This document shows positions 7,620-10,088 of a stretch of DNA of 10,088 nt, piece after piece. Source of the DNA: Euperipatoides rowelli (lineage: Eukaryota; Onychophora; Udeonychophora; Euonychophora; Peripatopsidae); the NCBI GenBank assembly GCA_003024985.2, contig PXIH01S0001649.1. One strand, 5' to 3'. Within the stretch, counting starts at the first letter, position 1; each line of letters starts with the position of its first letter. The notes under the pieces are model-generated. The model saw only the letters and a program-made list of their open reading frames with translations, made no database searches and was not told the DNA's origin. A program made the translations under genes and the position numbers.

Positions 7620-7871
7620 TCATCTATCTTTATCACACATTATATATATTGCCTTTTCTTTTCTTTTCTTTTCTTTTAGCCATTTAATTCCTACCTATTA
7701 TTGAATATACAGTGTCATACAGAATTCCTTATTACATTTATTTATGACATTTTTCTTATTTTGTACTTCCAGATATTCAATTCTCAGTTTTGTTTTTTGA
7801 ATCTCTGTATAGTCCACTGCTCTCACAATGTTTTTATTAATCTTGTTATATAAATATTTTAGTTCTTCATC
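7620..7871 (-). pseudogene. LINE ORF2 linker between endonuclease and reverse transcriptase, second part
   Basis: One frame reads about 57 residues of charged, helix-like sequence (for example KINKNIVRAVDYTEIQKTKL) to a TAA at 7698-7700. After an adjacent TAG it continues as GIKWLKEKKRKEKAIYIM to a TGA at 7620-7622. The 'K-W-L-x-E' block resembles the family's 'R-x-x-x-x-W-x-x-x-G-E-K' segment that precedes the reverse transcriptase. A CTTTT repeat (7653-7677) has altered exactly this place. From 7451 to 7619 only weak, frame-broken remnants remain. Confidence 0.55.
7653..7677. repeat. (CTTTT)5 microsatellite inside ORF2 remnant
   Basis: Five perfect copies of CTTTT. On the coding (minus) strand it gives Lys/Glu/Arg codons. 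It lies at the conserved 'KWLKE' block of the linker, so it probably arose by slippage after the element lost function. A hexamer-like TTTCTA/TTTTTA stretch at about 7871-7910 is a similar, less regular case. Confidence 0.9.
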
Positions 7872-8061
7872 TTTTATTTCTATTTCTATTTTTATTTATT
7901 TGTATTTTTAAACATTTTTCAAACATTTGTTTTTTAAATATTTGCCATTTCAAATTATAGTCCATCTCAGTAATATCGTCTTCTATTTTGCTTAATTGTT
8001 CAGACATCATTTCAGATACATCCTGCCCATCCCATAATGGTATCGATGGTATTTTATACAA
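7867..8061 (-). pseudogene. LINE ORF2 linker after the endonuclease, first part
   Basis: An open stretch of 64 codons reads PSIPLWDGQDVSEMMSEQL and later NLKWQIFKKQMFEKC. In L1/Tx1-like elements the endonuclease is followed by a 'W-x-x-N-x-x-L-L-x-D' segment and then a 'W-x-x-x-K-x-x-I' helix. The PLWDGQDV and KWQIFKKQMF pieces fit those positions. It ends in a repeat-like Asn/Arg/Lys tail and TGA, and continues in another frame from about 7871. The first ATG is internal to ORF2. Confidence 0.6.
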
Positions 8062-8108
8062 TCTATGTGCCAGTCATTACCGAATATTTTGCATTCAAGA
8101 CACAGATC

Positions 8109-8763
8109 CTAAAATGGACAAACTACAATTTTCATTTTAAATCGGTATCCAAGTGACATAGATACTATTATTCTGTCTAGTCTATTGAAGATTTTAAATC
8201 ATATCTTGTGCTCACAAAATCAAGATGCAAAATCTTATCTAAGTCATACAATTGGAATTTCTGCATGAATTCCTGTAATTCTCTTTCTTTTGATTGATAA
8301 TTATTAACGTTGAAGTCCCCCAACACAATGAAATTACTATTGATATCTTTCATATATTTTTTTAATGTCACATAAAATGCTTTTCTCTCCTTTAATATTT
8401 TATTGGCATATGAACACTAACGATCTTAATAACTTTCTCATCAATTTTTGCAGTGACTGTCATAATCATAGAATTAACAATTTCTACATTTATTACCTGA
8501 TGAGCAGCAGTTTTATGCACAAGAAATGCCATACCTGAGATGCTACTTGCATTTCTATTTTCAATAACATTATATCAAAATTTTGCATTCCTCCATATTT
8601 TCTGTGCGTCGGATAGCATTCTTTGAGTTTCTTGCAAGAATACAAACAAAGGGTTATCTTTAACTATATTATTCAAAATTATATCAGCTTTTTTTATATT
8701 TCTAAGTGATCTTACATTAACATTCTTAATTGTAAATGAATTATTAAAATTTCCATGTTGCAC
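8109..8763 (-). pseudogene. LINE ORF2 apurinic-endonuclease-like domain, broken
   Basis: This domain would nick the target DNA to start reverse transcription. The first piece (8763-8575) reads TIKNVNVRSLRN, with the conserved Asn, and FVFLQET, whose Glu (codon 8629-8631) is a metal ligand. An in-frame TGA (8575-8577) interrupts. The same frame then gives SSISGMAFLVHK and KIVSVHMP, ending at TAA 8392-8394. A frame change near 8404 leads to KERKAFYVTLKKYM and NFIVLGDFNV, with the catalytic Asp (8315-8317) and Asn. Another change near 8185 gives NRLDRIIVS, matching 'SRLDRIYVS'. The final Ser-Asp-His block is not recognisable. The start of ORF2 is unclear because the piece begins at GTG with a stop just upstream. 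Confidence 0.85.
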
Positions 8764-8856
8764 GCTGAAACTTTACAAACCATAACAAATAAACATTTTT
8801 ATAAACACAATAAGTCATATTACGATTGAATGTAACCTTTTTCTGACATTTATGTC

Positions 8857-9321
8857 TTATTTTCTATGTGGGGCTTTATCTATCGCACAATCACTATCAA
8901 TTCTAGATTTTTTAACAACGTTATTATCAATACTGTTTACCTTTTGCTTAAGAACACTTTTCTTTTTCTTTGCCTTCTTCTTAAAATTCATCGTCTTTAG
9001 AGTATTTTGACTCTTGCTCCACTTCCATTTCACTAGATAAGAAATTATTATTGTCAATTCCTGCTGTGTATCCTCCAGAATGTCCGGCAATATCTCTGGC
9101 TGCTCCTTTATGTCAAAGACTTGATCTTGTTCTTCCCCTATATTATGCAGCTTCTCTGACTGCTGCTCCCATTGCCCTTTTACATAAGCTTCAAAATTTT
9201 CTTTTTCTCTATTTCACTCTTTAGTACTCTGATCTTCTTGCATCTTGTCATCTAAGTCTTCTTTAGATTGACTCGCTTCAAATAACTGGGAAAATAGTTT
9301 AGTAAAATTCCGCCCACTACA
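8857..9321 (-). pseudogene. LINE ORF1 C-terminal tail, acidic then lysine-rich
   Basis: One frame runs for about 154 codons with a single TGA (9214-9216) and ends in TAA at 8857. The first half is rich in Glu, Asp and Gln (KLFSQLFEASQSKEDLDDK and later EEQDQVFDIKEQPEILPD). The last part is strongly basic (NFKKKAKKKKSVLKQKVN). In the middle, around 9000-9040, an adjacent frame gives SSEMEVEQESKYSKDDEF, a better acidic continuation, so two compensating frame changes are likely. A charged tail behind zinc knuckles is usual in this type of ORF1, where it helps bind nucleic acid. About 90 bases with no conserved reading separate it from ORF2. Confidence 0.65.
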
Positions 9322-9329
9322 ATTATTGT

Positions 9330-9440
9330 ATGTTCTCCTTCATAATACGTTCTGCAGTTTTTACAATAACTCATTGGGCATTCAACAGCCTTATGTCCCT
9401 GATGTACACATACCAAGCAAATAGGATGCCTGCCCCTTAT
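9330..9440 (-). pseudogene. LINE ORF1 zinc-knuckle region
   Basis: The frame reads IRGRHPICLVCVHQGHKAVE, then CP. The Cys codons at 9417-9419 and 9408-9410, His at 9393-9395 and Cys at 9378-9380 make a complete C-X2-C-X4-H-X4-C knuckle, the Gag-type RNA-binding motif. A second set follows: C-X2-C at 9363-9365... and 9354-9356, then His at 9330-9332. Its fourth Cys is found only after a frame change (NNCSGRNF, Cys at 9319-9321). The preceding 'I-x-G-R-x-P-x-C' is the usual lead-in of such ORF1 proteins. The knuckle would coat the element RNA in the ribonucleoprotein particle. Confidence 0.85.
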
Positions 9441-9442
9441 TG

Positions 9443-9601
9443 TTATAAGAATTCATTTTTGTTTATTTCTATTAGGTGTGGTAGGTCATCTATTTGTAAT
9501 CCTTTTGTTGCAGTTATACTTATAACATGTGTATCCATTTTGAAGTCATTGTCTATTTTCAATTGTTCATTGCTAAATGTACAGTATATATAAATATAAA
9601 T
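9443..9601 (-). pseudogene. LINE ORF1 fragment before the zinc knuckle
   Basis: A 52-codon open stretch contains FKMDTHVISITATKGLQIDD and then LPHLIEINKNEF, ending at TAA (9443-9445). In comparable ORF1 proteins a 'V-x-x-I-x-x-x-P-x-x-I-x-x-x-x-L' strand-helix unit lies just before the knuckles, and this piece sits exactly there. Joining it to the knuckle needs one frame change at about 9442-9446. No initiation codon belongs here. Confidence 0.6.
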
Positions 9602-9808
9602 TTACTTAATTCGTGTTTTAACATTTCATAGTTGTCCTCCAGTGAAAACCAGGCACTTCATAATCTTGATCAAAATTCACAAATCTATACCAATATACTT
9701 GTTATTCCTAGGATAATAAATACTCATTAAACTATCCTTTCCTGTAATCTCCTTCACTATTTTACTCACGTCTATGTAGGTTTCTTGTGTTTCACTATAT
9801 TTTGGTTA
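9602..9808 (-). pseudogene. LINE ORF1 N-terminal remnant
   Basis: The frame opens after a TAA at 9806-9808 and reads TYIDVSKIVKEITGKDSLMS then IYYPRNNKYIGIDL to a TGA at 9677-9679. A second frame continues with VNFDQDYEVPGFHWRTTMKC up to about 9617. The 'V-x-K-I-V-x-x-I-T-G' helix followed by a strand with a hydrophobic-aromatic pattern looks like the start of a small RNA-binding (RRM-like) fold, but this is inference. The true ORF1 start is not identifiable. Confidence 0.5.
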
Positions 9809-9941
9809 ATTATATTCCCTTAAGGACTGTGTTATTAAATTACTGTATATGTTCAGATTAAAATTTCTAGGGTTAGTTCTCATGATGATAAAGGGCAGCG
9901 TACTTAGTAAAAACCCAAAGCAAGTTGTTAAAGCTAGAGAG
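9809..9941. other. Region between LINE ORF1 and the tRNA-like sequence
   Basis: Probably the worn 5' leader of the LINE plus flanking DNA. No poly(A) tail, target-site duplication or clear border was seen. On the minus strand CTGCCC near 9893-9898 is the complement of the GGGCAG that overlaps the tRNA-like 3' end, giving a weak inverted pair. Confidence 0.4.
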
Positions 9942-9948
9942 AAAAAAA
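9942..9948 (-). terminator. T7 run downstream of the tRNA-like sequence
   Basis: Seven A on the plus strand read as TTTTTTT on the minus strand, 12 bases after the acceptor 3' strand of the tRNA-like sequence. RNA polymerase III stops at runs of four or more T, so this would end a transcript started from the A and B boxes. T runs are common in this DNA, so chance placement is possible. Confidence 0.35.
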
Positions 9949-9960
9949 CATTCCATAACT

Positions 9961-10040
9961 GCCCTAACCTGGGATTGAACCTGGATCCCCAGCATGTCTA
10001 AGGTTTAACAATCCAAGTTCTCTCACTGCTTTATTAGTAA
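9961..10040 (-). pseudogene. Degenerate tRNA-like sequence (tRNA pseudogene or SINE head)
   Basis: On the minus strand GGTTCAATCCC (9981-9971) is a perfect polymerase III B box and tRNA T-loop (TTCAATC). It is flanked by CCAGG on both sides, giving a T stem with 4 of 5 pairs and one A-A mismatch. TTAGGGC (9967-9961) follows directly as the acceptor 3' strand. TTACTAA (10040-10034) lies at the expected acceptor 5' position and pairs at its inner four bases. Between them CAGTGAGAGAACTTGG matches the usual tRNA 'CAGTGGTAGAGCACTTGG' with a two-base gap, so the A box is damaged. The TTGTTAA loop would carry anticodon GTT (Asn), but its stem is largely unpaired. It cannot be a working tRNA. Confidence 0.6.
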
Positions 10041-10088
10041 TTTTTTATTTAGTTCTTTTTATGCCTCTTTTATTTTTACTTTATATAT

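Larger units (their letters stand above)
5395..9810 (-). mobile_element. Degenerate near full-length LINE, L1/Tx1-like
   Basis: A non-LTR retrotransposon reading from right to left. ORF1 remnants occupy about 9808-8857 and ORF2 remnants about 8763-5470. The domain order is that of the L1/Tx1 group: zinc-knuckle ORF1, endonuclease, reverse transcriptase, then a C-terminal Cys/His motif. Total length, about 4.4 kb, fits an element with only its 5' leader and tail missing or unrecognisable. Inactivation is clear: ORF2 uses all three minus-strand frames in turn and carries in-frame stops. Assignment to L1/Tx1 rests on the endonuclease and reverse transcriptase motifs and on the C-terminal motif. 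Which of the two clades it belongs to needs a tree. The 5' border near 9810-9880 and the 3' border near 5395 are approximate. Confidence 0.88.

Noticed and set aside
9330-9593. Plus-strand open frame of 87 codons
   Set aside because: It is antisense to the ORF1 zinc-knuckle region and has no recognisable motif.
5395-9810. Retrovirus or other LTR element
   Set aside because: No long terminal repeats, protease, integrase or RNase H motifs are visible. The endonuclease is of the apurinic type and precedes the reverse transcriptase.
9961-10040. Functional tRNA-Asn gene
   Set aside because: The anticodon stem is mostly unpaired, the D arm has a two-base gap and the outer acceptor pairs are mismatched. 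Only the T arm is well kept.

Overview
The window looks like non-coding nuclear DNA of an invertebrate animal. It is strongly AT-rich, full of homopolymer A/T runs and microsatellites, and contains one ambiguous base (N at 409). I see no intact host gene, no operon-like packing and no ribosome-binding sites. Its only recognisable protein-coding content is a decayed non-LTR retrotransposon on the minus strand. The species cannot be named from the sequence. An aquatic invertebrate such as a mollusc is a guess based on the general look of the repeats.

Layout. Positions 1-1705 are AT-rich spacer with poly(A) tracts, a CGCGAAA-containing motif and one hairpin. Positions 1706-1972 hold an ATG/GAT-type simple repeat that grades into a GC-richer degenerate satellite. 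Positions 2087-2199 hold a T9A12 inverted homopolymer followed by a perfect 49-bp tandem duplication. Around 2999-3160 lies a short MITE-like relic with a hairpin whose arms carry a G tract and a C tract. Around 3665-3840 is a stretch that resembles a widespread invertebrate interspersed-repeat motif. Positions 4668-5055 are a compound tetranucleotide microsatellite (TCTA/TCTG/CCTA/CCAT). The spacers between these show nothing I can support as genes.

Positions about 5395-9810 (minus strand) are one nearly full-length but dead LINE of the L1/Tx1 type. Reading right to left it contains ORF1 (N-terminal part, a CCHC zinc knuckle plus a second broken knuckle, and an acidic then lysine-rich tail) and ORF2. 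ORF2 has an apurinic-endonuclease-like domain, a linker, a reverse transcriptase with a YLDD active site, a thumb/connector region, and a C-terminal C-X2-C-X8-H-X4-C motif. Two AATAAA signals follow. In a live element ORF1 would bind the RNA, the endonuclease would nick the target and the reverse transcriptase would copy the RNA into the nick. Here both ORFs are broken by about ten or more frame changes and several in-frame stops, so the copy must be inactive.

To the right of the LINE, at 9961-10040 on the minus strand, is a degenerate tRNA-like sequence with a perfect B-box/T-loop and a T run 12 bases downstream. It is either a tRNA pseudogene or the head of a SINE. I did not find an undescribed biological system. 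The most informative content is the domain-by-domain reading of the LINE and the tRNA-like relic.
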